Shown here piece after piece: positions 52,909 through 60,561 of a stretch of 64,000 bases of DNA (position 1 is its first letter; the number at the start of each line of letters is the position of its first letter). A model generated the notes under the pieces. The model was given only the letters and a program-made list of their open reading frames with translations. It had not been told where the DNA came from and did not search any database. The stretch covers positions 27,403 through 91,402 of the IMG/VR virus record IMGVR_UViG_3300005577_000028; one strand, written 5' to 3'. A program made the position numbers and the translations under genes. This DNA comes from a virus.

Positions 52909-53251
52909 GCACTACAAGCCACGCAAACTCAAGGTCATCATGACCTCGGCTCACGCCAAGGAGTACATGGACAACTACGGCGTCGACCTGACCAAGACGG
53001 ACTGGATCGAGGTCCACGATGGTCAGCCGGCGTCGAGCTCGGACTCCGTGTCGATTCAGTTCGACGAGAACGGCAAGTCGACGCCGTTGTTCAGTGGCGG
53101 CTTTGCGAACTTTGACCCGACTGCGCTCTCGACCATGCCAACGTTCGGGTTCAGTGGCAACGAAGGCATCCAGCAGGAGTATCGCGTCGCCAAGAAGTAC
53201 GAGCCGAAGAAGAATCAACCCTGGTACAGACGCCACGCGAAAAGGCGCTGA
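52826..53251 (+). CDS. Small protein of unknown function
   Basis: A 141-aa protein with an N-terminal helical segment (TLLELLQLPHNKWTPETLQR) and a low-complexity second half. ATG 52826 has GAGG at a suitable distance. The C-terminus is basic. No known family. Confidence 0.5.
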   Translation: MDDDKTLLELLQLPHNKWTPETLQRIREHYKPRKLKVIMTSAHAKEYMDNYGVDLTKTDWIEVHDGQPASSSDSVSIQFDENGKSTPLFSGGFANFDPTALSTMPTFGFSGNEGIQQEYRVAKKYEPKKNQPWYRRHAKRR

Positions 53252-53274
53252 CCAATCACCACACAGAGGACACC

Positions 53275-54036
53275 ATGAACGAAGACCAAACCCAACAGCC
53301 GATCATCGACCCCTCGATGCCGGCTGTTCTCGACTCTGAACTCCTGATCGGCATCACGGGCCCGGTCGGAGAGCAGACCTACCTCATCATGGATCGCACG
53401 GTCCGGGTCAAGGTCACCGAGGCCGAGATGCGCGAGATCCTGAAGGGTCCGTACTCGCTGCCGACGATCGCCGAGTTCTACATGATGGCCGAGAACCTGC
53501 AGCAGGCGATGCCCGACGGCATCTACTACCTGCACGGCACTACCATCGACGACATGCTGGACCTGCGCCGTGGCTGCGGTGACCTGGCCGTCATGATCGA
53601 CCACGGTCGTATCCGCACCCTGTTCGGCCCCACAGCTGGCGAGCGCGATGCGATCCTGGTGCGCCGTCCTCGTGTCCAGACGCGGATGGCCGAGCACGGT
53701 CCGCTGCGCAAGGTCAACGCGCCGCGCATCGCCTTCCTCCAGCCGGGCAAGGACCCGCGGTCGTGGAAGCTGATCGTCGAAAGCGTGCAGGTCCTGGACT
53801 CGACCAGCGGCAAGACCTGGGAGCAAGCGCAGGACATGGAGTCGCAGATCAACGCGAACTTCGCGCGATCGCAGCCCGTGATCGACCAGCAGCGCTGGAA
53901 GAAGCTCGAGCGCAACTCGACGGTGATCCATCCCGACCACAACCACCTCAAGGGCTCGACGCTGATCCGAGTCACGGGTCAGGGCGACACCGTCGAGAAG
54001 ATCCTCGACTCGATCAGAGAGAACAAGGTGCTGTGA
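53275..54036 (+). CDS. Protein of unknown function
   Basis: A 253-aa soluble protein preceded by the leader ACAGAGGACACC, also used before the clamp-loader gene. Its alpha/beta mixture (LIGITGPVGEQTYLIMD; MREILKGPYSLPTIAEFYMM; SWKLIVESVQVLDS) carries no motif I recognise. It precedes a tandem pair of membrane proteins. Confidence 0.5.
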   Translation: MNEDQTQQPIIDPSMPAVLDSELLIGITGPVGEQTYLIMDRTVRVKVTEAEMREILKGPYSLPTIAEFYMMAENLQQAMPDGIYYLHGTTIDDMLDLRRGCGDLAVMIDHGRIRTLFGPTAGERDAILVRRPRVQTRMAEHGPLRKVNAPRIAFLQPGKDPRSWKLIVESVQVLDSTSGKTWEQAQDMESQINANFARSQPVIDQQRWKKLERNSTVIHPDHNHLKGSTLIRVTGQGDTVEKILDSIRENKVL

Positions 54037-54248
54037 TGGCGAGGCGCAGCGAAGCAGAAACGTGGGCTGTCCTAGCCTTCGTGCTCGTGGTGCTGACCGC
54101 GGTCGGCGGCTGGTGGTTCTTCAAGCCGCACGACACCGTGGTCTCCAAGTGCTACGATGGCCAGCTCTGGACCACGTACTGGAAGAAGGGACGGCACAAG
54201 GACAAGCTGATCCTGGTCGACGACAAGCCTGTCACTTGCAAGGAGTAG
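54036..54248 (+). CDS. Single-pass membrane protein with Cys pair, copy 1
   Basis: A 70-aa protein. One transmembrane helix (WAVLAFVLVVLTAVGGWWFF) leads to a short domain KCYDGQLWTTYW ending LVDDKPVTCKE. The two Cys could form a disulphide if this part is periplasmic. The next gene is a paralogue. Possible roles include superinfection exclusion or envelope modification, neither shown by sequence. Confidence 0.55.
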   Translation: MARRSEAETWAVLAFVLVVLTAVGGWWFFKPHDTVVSKCYDGQLWTTYWKKGRHKDKLILVDDKPVTCKE

Positions 54249-54250
54249 CC

Positions 54251-54499
54251 ATGAGCAACGCAGCTGGACGAGACGGTGATGCGGCTCTCGGTCTGTGGGT
54301 GGTTCTCATCATCGGTGGGTTCGTCTTCGCGATCTACGAGATCCTGACGGCACCGAAGTTTGAGCACGTACCGCCACCTGTCCCGACCGTGCAGACCACG
54401 TGTCACGGTGGCCAGGTCTGGACCAGCCACTACTTCAAGGGGAGCCAGAGGCCGGACAACATGATCCTGGTCAACGGGCAGCCCGTCGACTGTAAATAA
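54251..54499 (+). CDS. Single-pass membrane protein with Cys pair, copy 2
   Basis: An 82-aa protein with TM helix LGLWVVLIIGGFVFAIYEIL and a C-terminal domain TCHGGQVWTSHYFKG ending LVNGQPVDC. It matches the preceding gene in layout: a Cys/Gly-Gln-x-Trp-Thr segment, an ILV(D/N)xxPVxC strand and two Cys. Stop at 54497-54499. Confidence 0.55.
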   Translation: MSNAAGRDGDAALGLWVVLIIGGFVFAIYEILTAPKFEHVPPPVPTVQTTCHGGQVWTSHYFKGSQRPDNMILVNGQPVDCK

Positions 54500-54502
54500 C
54501 GA
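54489..54502 (+). promoter_or_regulatory. TGTAAATAACGA element before the clamp loader
   Basis: The 14-mer ACTGTAAATAACGA is identical to the one at 3894-3907. It overlaps the preceding stop and lies 21 bases before ATG 54524. TGTAAATA is one base from the T4 late -10 TATAAATA. Confidence 0.5.
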
Positions 54503-54523
54503 GGTCAAGACAGAGGACACCAC

Positions 54524-55663
54524 ATGACGCAAGAAGTGAAGAGCGCACTTTTCCACACGCGCTACCGACCCGAGACCTTCGAGCGGATGATCGGCCACGA
54601 GCAGGCCGTGACCCGCGTCAAGGGCATCATCGCCAAGGGCAACTGGCCGTCGGCGATGCTGATGACTGGCGCACCATCGGCGGGCAAGACGACGCTGGCG
54701 CGTTGCATCGCCACGGCCATCAACGGCAAGTCGATCGCCGAGCAGGTGCGGAACGGCACGTACCGTGAGATCGACGGCGGCTCGCAGCGCACCATCGATG
54801 ACATGCGCGAGCTGATCCAGAACTCGCGGCACAAGCCTATGGGCGGCGGCAAGCGCATCTTCGTCATCGACGAGGCGCAGTCGATCCTGACGAACAAGCC
54901 GGCCGCGCAAGCGTTGCTGAAGCCCATCGAGGACTCGGGCACCAGGGACACCATCTGGATTCTGTGCTCGATGGACCCGGGCAAGTTCCAGACCACGACC
55001 GAAGGCAAGGCCATCGCCGGCCGCTGCACGCAGTTCGTCCTTCCGCCGCACACGCAGTCCGATCTCATGAAGATGGCGAAGCGCATCGTCGTCGGCGAAG
55101 AGATGACGTACATGAAGGACAGCGAACTCCTGACCAAGGTCGTGGAGCGCGCTGGCACCATGCGCGAGATCGCGAACCAACTGCAGGCCATCTCCGAGTA
55201 CTACGAGGGGCTGGAGAAGAAGCCGAAGAAGCTGGACGAGGAAGCCCTCATGGAGGTGCTGACCAGCATCGAGGGCAACGACGATGCGGCCGTGGCTACG
55301 ATCCTGAGCTCCGCACTCGTCGGCAAGTTCACGCAGGCGCAGCTCGCGATCCTCGACATCGGCGACAGCTTTCAGGCCATCAACAAGATGGTGATGGCCG
55401 CGAACTTCATGCTCAACATGATCGTCCTCAACGGCAAGAAGCACCCGAAGCTCATTTGGGCTCCGGTGTGCCGCATGGCCTGGGAGAAGACGAAGGGCCA
55501 GAAGATCCCTCTCGGTCACTACGCCGGGCTGCTCGAGACGACCGTCCAGCTGAAGAACGAGTCGATGGACTTCACGGTCGACGCCGGCGCTCTGATCTCG
55601 CAGAAGATCTACCGCTACATCAAGAACGTGGTGGCCCCGGCAGCTGCCGAGAAGAAGGACTGA
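54524..55663 (+). CDS. Sliding clamp loader AAA+ ATPase (gp44-like)
   Basis: A 379-aa clamp-loader ATPase that would open and load the replication clamp. Walker A is GAPSAGKTT (49-57), Walker B is VIDEAQ (114-119), sensor-1 lies at IWILCSM, and AGRC (165-168) corresponds to the Arg-finger SRC motif of T4 gp44 and RFC subunits. The C-terminal collar domain is helical. It is longer than T4 gp44 (319 aa). The leader ACAGAGGACACC and the TGTAAATA element precede it. The small gp62 partner was not identified. Confidence 0.85.
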   Translation: MTQEVKSALFHTRYRPETFERMIGHEQAVTRVKGIIAKGNWPSAMLMTGAPSAGKTTLARCIATAINGKSIAEQVRNGTYREIDGGSQRTIDDMRELIQNSRHKPMGGGKRIFVIDEAQSILTNKPAAQALLKPIEDSGTRDTIWILCSMDPGKFQTTTEGKAIAGRCTQFVLPPHTQSDLMKMAKRIVVGEEMTYMKDSELLTKVVERAGTMREIANQLQAISEYYEGLEKKPKKLDEEALMEVLTSIEGNDDAAVATILSSALVGKFTQAQLAILDIGDSFQAINKMVMAANFMLNMIVLNGKKHPKLIWAPVCRMAWEKTKGQKIPLGHYAGLLETTVQLKNESMDFTVDAGALISQKIYRYIKNVVAPAAAEKKD

Positions 55664-55664
55664 C

Positions 55665-56306
55665 ATGAGCAGCCACACCAACGACGCGTACCGCGAAGGT
55701 TGGGATCGGATCTTCGGTCGGTTCGCCAAGGCATACCTCGATGCCCAGGTCAGGCACATCATCAGGCACGGTCCCGATGTGGCTGTCAACATGTACCCGG
55801 ATAGGCCGACGTTCGAGGAGATCGTGGCTCGACTCGAGACCGTGATCTTCGTCACCAACAGGCTCGACGCGTCGTTGGTACCGAAGCACGGAGCCTGCGT
55901 TCCGTACTACGTGAACGTGAAGGACAAGCACATCGCGCGCTGGCACGAGATCATCGTCAAGCACTGGGCAGGATGCTACTTGAACTGCTCTGTCGACGAG
56001 ACGCACATGATCGCGGGCCTGCAGCGTGGCTTCATCGATCTCGAGCGCCATGCTCTCACCGAGGAAGAGCACTTCACGCTGGTACCGAAGCCCCAGTGCG
56101 AGGCAGAACGTGATGAAGCCTGGCGCGCGGGACTCAACGTCATTCGCAACATCGTGGGCCGCGGTCTCGTTCTTTGGGAGGGGCTGCTGTGGGTTGATGG
56201 CCGGTGCCGGATACCGATGCTGTTCCCACACGACAAGCGTGAAGCAGAGATCCGAGCAACGCTGCGTGCGCTGATCAGTCGTGGCATTCTCCCGTCCAGG
56301 GACTAG
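55665..56306 (+). CDS. Unknown protein with DRIFG N-terminal tag
   Basis: A 213-aa protein beginning with AYREGWDRIFGRFAK. The YxEG(W/Y)DRIFG peptide recurs in the 107-aa ubiquitin-like protein downstream and is common near the start of small phage proteins. Two Cys residues and several His are present but no clear metal motif. Confidence 0.5.
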   Translation: MSSHTNDAYREGWDRIFGRFAKAYLDAQVRHIIRHGPDVAVNMYPDRPTFEEIVARLETVIFVTNRLDASLVPKHGACVPYYVNVKDKHIARWHEIIVKHWAGCYLNCSVDETHMIAGLQRGFIDLERHALTEEEHFTLVPKPQCEAERDEAWRAGLNVIRNIVGRGLVLWEGLLWVDGRCRIPMLFPHDKREAEIRATLRALISRGILPSRD

Positions 56307-56340
56307 ACCATTTCACAACCTCAATACAAGGAACAAGGCA

Positions 56341-56664
56341 ATGAGCCGCAAGAACGACATCACGGGCGCCGAGCTGGTGACGAAGGCCAACACCAAGGAG
56401 TACGCCGAGGGGTACGACCGCATCTTCGGCAAGCCGAAGGAACGAGACCCGTTGGCCGGGACCCTGAAGTGCTTGCAGATCGAGGTCAACGGCAAGCTCT
56501 ACAACGTCGGCAACCCGTCGATGACGAAGGAGAAGATCCTCAAGCTGGCTGGCATGACCGACGGTCGCGTCACCTTCCGGCGCGGCGGCTACGACGTGGG
56601 CCTCAACGATGGCGAGTCGATGCCGGTCTTCCAAGGCCAGCGCTTCTTCGTCAAGGAGCGCTAG
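56341..56664 (+). CDS. Ubiquitin-like (multiubiquitin-type beta-grasp) protein
   Basis: A 107-aa protein. Residues 1-40 contain the phage tag YAEGYDRIFG. Residues 44-107 resemble the prokaryotic multiubiquitin domain: IEVNGKLYNV strand pair, PSMTKEKILKLAG helix, VTFRRGGYDV strand, then LNDGESMPVFQGQRFFV, the closing half with its typical G-E-S and G-x-x-F. The C-terminus is FFVKER, so no diglycine for conjugation. ATG 56341 is the first ATG with the correct frame; the upstream ORF extension is unlikely. Similar domains elsewhere sit with E1, E2 or JAB proteins, none found here. Confidence 0.5.
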   Translation: MSRKNDITGAELVTKANTKEYAEGYDRIFGKPKERDPLAGTLKCLQIEVNGKLYNVGNPSMTKEKILKLAGMTDGRVTFRRGGYDVGLNDGESMPVFQGQRFFVKER

Positions 56665-57054
56665 ATGAGCAGGTGTGACTCGTGCAAGCACTTCTACCAG
56701 AACGCCGTGGGCAATGCGCGTTGCGGCGCTGACCAGATGTTCCAGGACTTCAGCTGCCACACCGGACTGCCGGCCAACGTGAACCCCGTCGGCTGCAAGG
56801 CCTACTCGATCAACGAGCTGGACGAGCTGCGCAAGGTCGTCTACAAGCGGGTCATGTTCGGCACCTCCTACATGCAGGTGAGAGACCTGCCCGATGGCGA
56901 GTTCACGATCCCGCACCGTCGCTACCTCGATGACAAGGACCCGCGGTTCACGGCTACGGTCGAGGACCAGGTGCGGACCCTCATGGTGGCCGGTGTCGTG
57001 GCTGCCGACGTGATCGCGGCTGACAAGTACTACTTCGAGGAGTCGAAGAAATGA
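56665..57054 (+). CDS. Cys-rich N-terminal protein between the ubiquitin-like genes
   Basis: A 129-aa protein with five cysteines at 4, 7, 20, 31 and 44 (CDSCKHFYQN opening), likely one zinc site, then a helix (INELDELRKVVYKRVMFGTS) and a C-terminal acidic part. It begins at once after the 107-aa ubiquitin-like gene and overlaps the next ubiquitin-like gene by four bases. Confidence 0.55.
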   Translation: MSRCDSCKHFYQNAVGNARCGADQMFQDFSCHTGLPANVNPVGCKAYSINELDELRKVVYKRVMFGTSYMQVRDLPDGEFTIPHRRYLDDKDPRFTATVEDQVRTLMVAGVVAADVIAADKYYFEESKK

Positions 57055-57824
57055 TCCACGACTACAACCCCATGCGGAACCTGCCGGCGGCATTGCTGAA
57101 CGAGGACGGCCACAAGTCGCCGATCACGATCAAGCGCCAGTTCGGCATCGCCATGCCTGAGGACTTCAACGGCAAGTGGTTCCACTCCGTCGGCGCGTTT
57201 CTGGCGGACCCGAAGCGCCAGTCCGGGACCTGGGTCATCACATCGGACGCGTGGTCGTTCGAGCCCGTCTACGTGGCCTGGAACGATGTGAGCCGCGAGT
57301 GGATCAACGGCGGGATCGAGGGTCGCAACCTGTCGAACCCGACCATCTACGTCAACGGTCTGACGTTCAAGGCGCCGGCAGCGGGTCTGATCGATCGCTC
57401 GACGCTGATGACGATGATGAGCCTCACCGGCGATCCCGAGAACTACAAGTTCGAGTACAGGGTCGGCACGGGCTTCGCCGAGATCACGACGCACATGGTC
57501 CAGACGGCACACCAGATGCATTTCAAGGCCACGCCGCGCGATCCGAAGATCGTGGTCGCCGACCTGCTCTCCTGGCTGGCGGGTCTCAACTGCGTGCGTG
57601 CGCAGCTGACGAAGGAAGTCGTGGGCCCGAGAACCATGGAGACCTTCGCGCGTGAGAACTGGTTGTCCGACACGGACTTCAGGGAGATCCAGCGCGCCGG
57701 CGTCTTTTGGCGTGTGAACATCTGCATGGACTGGAAGTCCGACGGGCACTTCTTCTTCGGCGCAACTCCGCAGCGCACGCTGCAGCAGGCCAAGGACAAG
57801 CACACCCGTGGAGAGCTGAAGTGA
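57051..57824 (+). CDS. Protein with second ubiquitin-like domain
   Basis: A 257-aa protein. Residues 97-161 resemble the multiubiquitin domain: IYVNGLTF strands, a helix DRSTLMTMMSLTGD, EYRVGTG strand and the closing MHFKATPR. This is a separate, divergent copy from that at 56341. N- and C-terminal parts are of unknown fold; Cys at about 178 and 232. A four-base overlap couples it to the GTG-start gene at 57821. Confidence 0.45.
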   Translation: MIHDYNPMRNLPAALLNEDGHKSPITIKRQFGIAMPEDFNGKWFHSVGAFLADPKRQSGTWVITSDAWSFEPVYVAWNDVSREWINGGIEGRNLSNPTIYVNGLTFKAPAAGLIDRSTLMTMMSLTGDPENYKFEYRVGTGFAEITTHMVQTAHQMHFKATPRDPKIVVADLLSWLAGLNCVRAQLTKEVVGPRTMETFARENWLSDTDFREIQRAGVFWRVNICMDWKSDGHFFFGATPQRTLQQAKDKHTRGELK

Positions 57825-58063
57825 TCCCGTTCGATCAGCTCATCTCGTGGATATCGGTGGCACTCATCGTCGCCTTCGTGTTCGTGCTCCGATCTCTTGT
57901 CTTCGCCATGAAGGAAACCGAAGTGGAACTCCACGACCTGAACCGGATGATCGAGCGCCTGCAGCAGCCGGAGACCAAGAAGCGGAAGTCGCATCTCAGC
58001 CAGGCCGGCATCGAGATGTGGCTGAAGCGCAATCTCAAGCGGCGGAATGGGATCAGGCGATGA
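57821..58063 (+). CDS. Small membrane protein with coiled-coil tail
   Basis: An 80-aa protein with GTG start at 57821 (GTGA overlap) and AGAG in the leader. N-terminal transmembrane helix (LISWISVALIVAFVFVLRSL), then charged helix ELHDLNRMIERL and a strongly basic end. Unknown function. Confidence 0.5.
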   Translation: MIPFDQLISWISVALIVAFVFVLRSLVFAMKETEVELHDLNRMIERLQQPETKKRKSHLSQAGIEMWLKRNLKRRNGIRR

Positions 58064-58587
58064 GCAGGTCACAAGACATATTGCAGACGCTGGAGCAGAC
58101 GCTCTTCAGCCACTACCCGGGTCTCGAGTCCGTTGCCGCGAAGAAGCTGCTGCGCACCTGGGTTGCGCTGAACTTCGATTCGCAAGGTGGGCTCCAGTGT
58201 CTGCCGACTCCGGTACTGCCTGTCAGCAAGCTCCTCAACACGGGGCAGCTTGGTGAGAACGGGAAATGCAGGCACGGTGGCGGCCGTCAGGGCGCTCGCT
58301 GCGTCAGCCACTGTGGCAACAGCGACTGCACGGGCCCCGTCGAGCTCGCTGCCGACGTGCAGTGCCCGAACCTCACGGCCTGCTTCATCGTCGAGTGCGA
58401 ACAGAACGAGCACGACTCGTGGGCGCGATCTTCGTTCGATCCGCCGCCAAGTCTCGAAGACTATCGAGTCATATGCCATGAACGTCCGCGAGAACGCATC
58501 TTCACCATGAAGTGCATGTGCCGTACTCACCAGACGCTACTCATGCGAGTCCGCACCGAAGAGCGAGTCACCTACGAGAAGGCATGA
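58060..58587 (+). CDS. Cysteine-rich protein of unknown function
   Basis: A 175-aa protein from ATG 58060, with many cysteines (47, 70, 81, 85, 90, 102, 108, 113 and more). The run GKCRHGG, ARCVSHCGNSDC and QCPNLTACFIVEC suggests one or two zinc or iron sites. It follows the ubiquitin-like cluster. No family is recognised. Confidence 0.5.
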   Translation: MSRSQDILQTLEQTLFSHYPGLESVAAKKLLRTWVALNFDSQGGLQCLPTPVLPVSKLLNTGQLGENGKCRHGGGRQGARCVSHCGNSDCTGPVELAADVQCPNLTACFIVECEQNEHDSWARSSFDPPPSLEDYRVICHERPRERIFTMKCMCRTHQTLLMRVRTEERVTYEKA

Positions 58588-59048
58588 TGACCAAGTACAC
58601 AGCCGAACAAGTGAAGGACATGAGCGAGCTGATCGTTCGTGCTCTGCAAGAGCCGAACCTCATCGCCGCTCTGTCCTTCGTTGCCGTTTGGGACACCGAA
58701 CGAGCCATCGAGCAGGCGCGACGGAACAACTTCGAGTCCTGGGAGACGTGCACTCGTTTCCTCTTCACCGAGGTCGTCAACGCTTGGAATGCGAGGGACG
58801 GTGACATCGAATGCCCGCGGACTCCGATGTGCACCCTGACCACCGTGGAGCCTGAGCGTCTGCAGCATCGCACGGTCGAACGTCGTGCGTCAGTTGCTGA
58901 GGAGCGCGAAGGCCCCGCAGCACGGAAGGCTCACAAGTCGCCGGTCGTCTCCTTCTGGCGATCGGTCTGCAAGTGTGCGACGCACGGCCATACCTTTGAA
59001 CGGGAGCGTGCGCTGCGTGGTACGATTGAATACAAGGAGTTGCTATGA
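58584..59048 (+). CDS. Small protein of unknown function
   Basis: A 154-aa protein (two ATGs at 58584 and 58587) with helical N-terminal half and a C-terminal CKCATHGHTF segment resembling a Cys/His metal site. Coupled to both neighbours. Confidence 0.45.
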   Translation: MMTKYTAEQVKDMSELIVRALQEPNLIAALSFVAVWDTERAIEQARRNNFESWETCTRFLFTEVVNAWNARDGDIECPRTPMCTLTTVEPERLQHRTVERRASVAEEREGPAARKAHKSPVVSFWRSVCKCATHGHTFERERALRGTIEYKELL

Positions 59049-59461
59049 GCGACCTCGACCTGATCCTCACGTCCAACGTGAACGAGTTCCTGACAAAGCG
59101 CGGGAACGGCTCGCTCTTCGAGTCTGCGCCATGGCTGTACCGAACGAACGAGGTCGACATTGCTGCGGGGACAAAGGTTCGTGTTCCCCTGTCCGAGTTT
59201 CTGAGCCGCGAGTTTGTGTCTGACGGCACGGTGGCACTGAGACGCGTGCAGCCGAGCGTGACGCTGACCGCGAACCAGATGGAGCGGCACAACGTGACTC
59301 GGCAGCTGCTGGCCTCGGAGCAGCGCTTCATCGACATGATGAACAGGAAGGACGAAGGCGTGCTCCATCTCTTCCGCTTCAGCAACGAGTGGAGCTGGCG
59401 CGAGTGGGCCGGCCGGATGGACTTCACGCGCACCGTGAGTGCGATCAAGGAACTGCAATGA
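59045..59461 (+). CDS. Small protein of unknown function
   Basis: A 138-aa soluble protein with no clear motif; helical C-terminus. AAGGAG precedes ATG 59045. Confidence 0.45.
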   Translation: MSDLDLILTSNVNEFLTKRGNGSLFESAPWLYRTNEVDIAAGTKVRVPLSEFLSREFVSDGTVALRRVQPSVTLTANQMERHNVTRQLLASEQRFIDMMNRKDEGVLHLFRFSNEWSWREWAGRMDFTRTVSAIKELQ

Positions 59462-59946
59462 ACGACGATCAACGCGACTACATGCGGCGAGGCACCGAGA
59501 GCTTCCTCTGCACGGTGGCCTTCAGCCACAAGCCCTTCGACGGCAAGCGGCGCTACACCCACCTGCCGTGGGACGAACAGGCGCGGCCGCACTTCGACGG
59601 GCATCGAGTGCGCATGGTCCGTGTCGTGGACCCTGAAATGGTGCCGCGTACTGTCGAGACCGAGATCGAAGGCGCGCACTACGCGTCGATCAACGTCCCG
59701 GTTGTCCGGCTCTGGTTCGTGAACACGCCGGGCTTCCGTTCCTTCCAGGACACAGTGCGCGAGATGCAGCGGCAGGACGAGTTCCTGGTCTCGCGACTCG
59801 GTACCGAACGCACGATCAAGGAGCGGCTGCTCTATCGCGAAGACGAGCGCATCCGCCTCTGGCACTCTGGCTGGCGAGCCAAGGTCCACGATGATGGCCG
59901 GTGGGAATTCGAGGCAAAGACTGCAGCAGTGAGGATCATGCGGTGA
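59458..59946 (+). CDS. LWHxGW-motif protein, copy 2
   Basis: A 162-aa protein. The last 30 residues (IRLWHSGWRAKV then WEFEAKTAAVRI) match the end of the 51850 product, while the rest is unrelated. ATG 59458 overlaps the previous stop. Confidence 0.5.
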   Translation: MNDDQRDYMRRGTESFLCTVAFSHKPFDGKRRYTHLPWDEQARPHFDGHRVRMVRVVDPEMVPRTVETEIEGAHYASINVPVVRLWFVNTPGFRSFQDTVREMQRQDEFLVSRLGTERTIKERLLYREDERIRLWHSGWRAKVHDDGRWEFEAKTAAVRIMR

Positions 59947-60197
59947 CGTTGGTGAACAAGTACCAGGAAGTCGAGGACCTGATCGTGGCAGCGATCCGGC
60001 GCGGCCAGAAGACCGATCATGTAAATAACGGGGTGATCTGGAACGCGATGTCTGAAGTGACGGAGCGCGACGACAACCCGTATGTCGCCAACGCCATCAA
60101 GACCCGGATGCAGAAGTTGCGCGACCAGAAGATCATCCAGCACTGCCGCACCAACGGCTGGTCGTTGGTCCCCAAACCCGAACAGGAACAATCATGA
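59943..60197 (+). CDS. Small winged-helix-like protein
   Basis: An 84-aa protein with GTG start at 59943. The helical sequence (VEDLIVAAIRRGQKTDHVNN and AIKTRMQKLRDQKIIQHC) resembles a small winged helix used for promoter or protein binding. The TGTAAATAACG element at 60020 lies within it. Confidence 0.5.
   Translation: MTLVNKYQEVEDLIVAAIRRGQKTDHVNNGVIWNAMSEVTERDDNPYVANAIKTRMQKLRDQKIIQHCRTNGWSLVPKPEQEQS
60020..60030 (+). promoter_or_regulatory. TGTAAATAACG element inside a gene
   Basis: TGTAAATAACG uses rare codons GTA and AAT within the 59943 gene, 163 bases before the portal-like gene at 60194. Same 11-mer as at 3896 and 54491. Confidence 0.45.
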
Positions 60198-60550
60198 GCG
60201 AACCCAAGACCCGCAAGATCACGACCATCGTCGCCGGCGGCGACATGTGGGAGCCCACCCACGAAGAACTGCAGACCCTCGTCGAGCAGTTCATGCACGC
60301 GGACATGGACCCGAACGGCTCCGTGGTAGCGACCACGACCTCGAAGCCCGTGAAGGTCCGTGTCATCGATGTCACGGCTTCCGAGGGCATCCTCGCTTCG
60401 ACCGGCTGGCTCAGCGACAAGGACATCGAGCTCTGCTGCGAGGCGGCGGCGCGCGCTCAGCACGGTCTGCCCGCTGGCTCCGAAGAGCGCACGCGTGCGG
60501 GCATCCTGGCCTTCCGTGCCCGGCTCGATCTCCGCATGAACGAAGACTGA
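60194..60550 (+). CDS. Small protein with a copied portal wing segment
   Basis: A 118-aa protein whose residues 13-42 (VAGGDMWEPT, then ELQTLVEQFM and DPNG) align without gaps with portal residues 275-304: 18 of 30 identical. Codons differ, so the copy is diverged. The rest (ending RARLDLRMNED) has no portal similarity that I see. It could bind portal partners such as terminase or an assembly factor, or regulate packaging. It lies 59 kb from the portal gene, in a small-gene operon. Confidence 0.65.
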   Translation: MSEPKTRKITTIVAGGDMWEPTHEELQTLVEQFMHADMDPNGSVVATTTSKPVKVRVIDVTASEGILASTGWLSDKDIELCCEAAARAQHGLPAGSEERTRAGILAFRARLDLRMNED

Positions 60551-60561
60551 GAGGAACGACG

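Noticed and set aside
56281-58587. E1, E2 or JAB partners for the ubiquitin-like genes
   Set aside because: None of the surrounding products shows the ThiF P-loop, an E2-type catalytic Cys context or the JAMM HxH motif; the Cys-rich neighbours look like metal-binding proteins instead.
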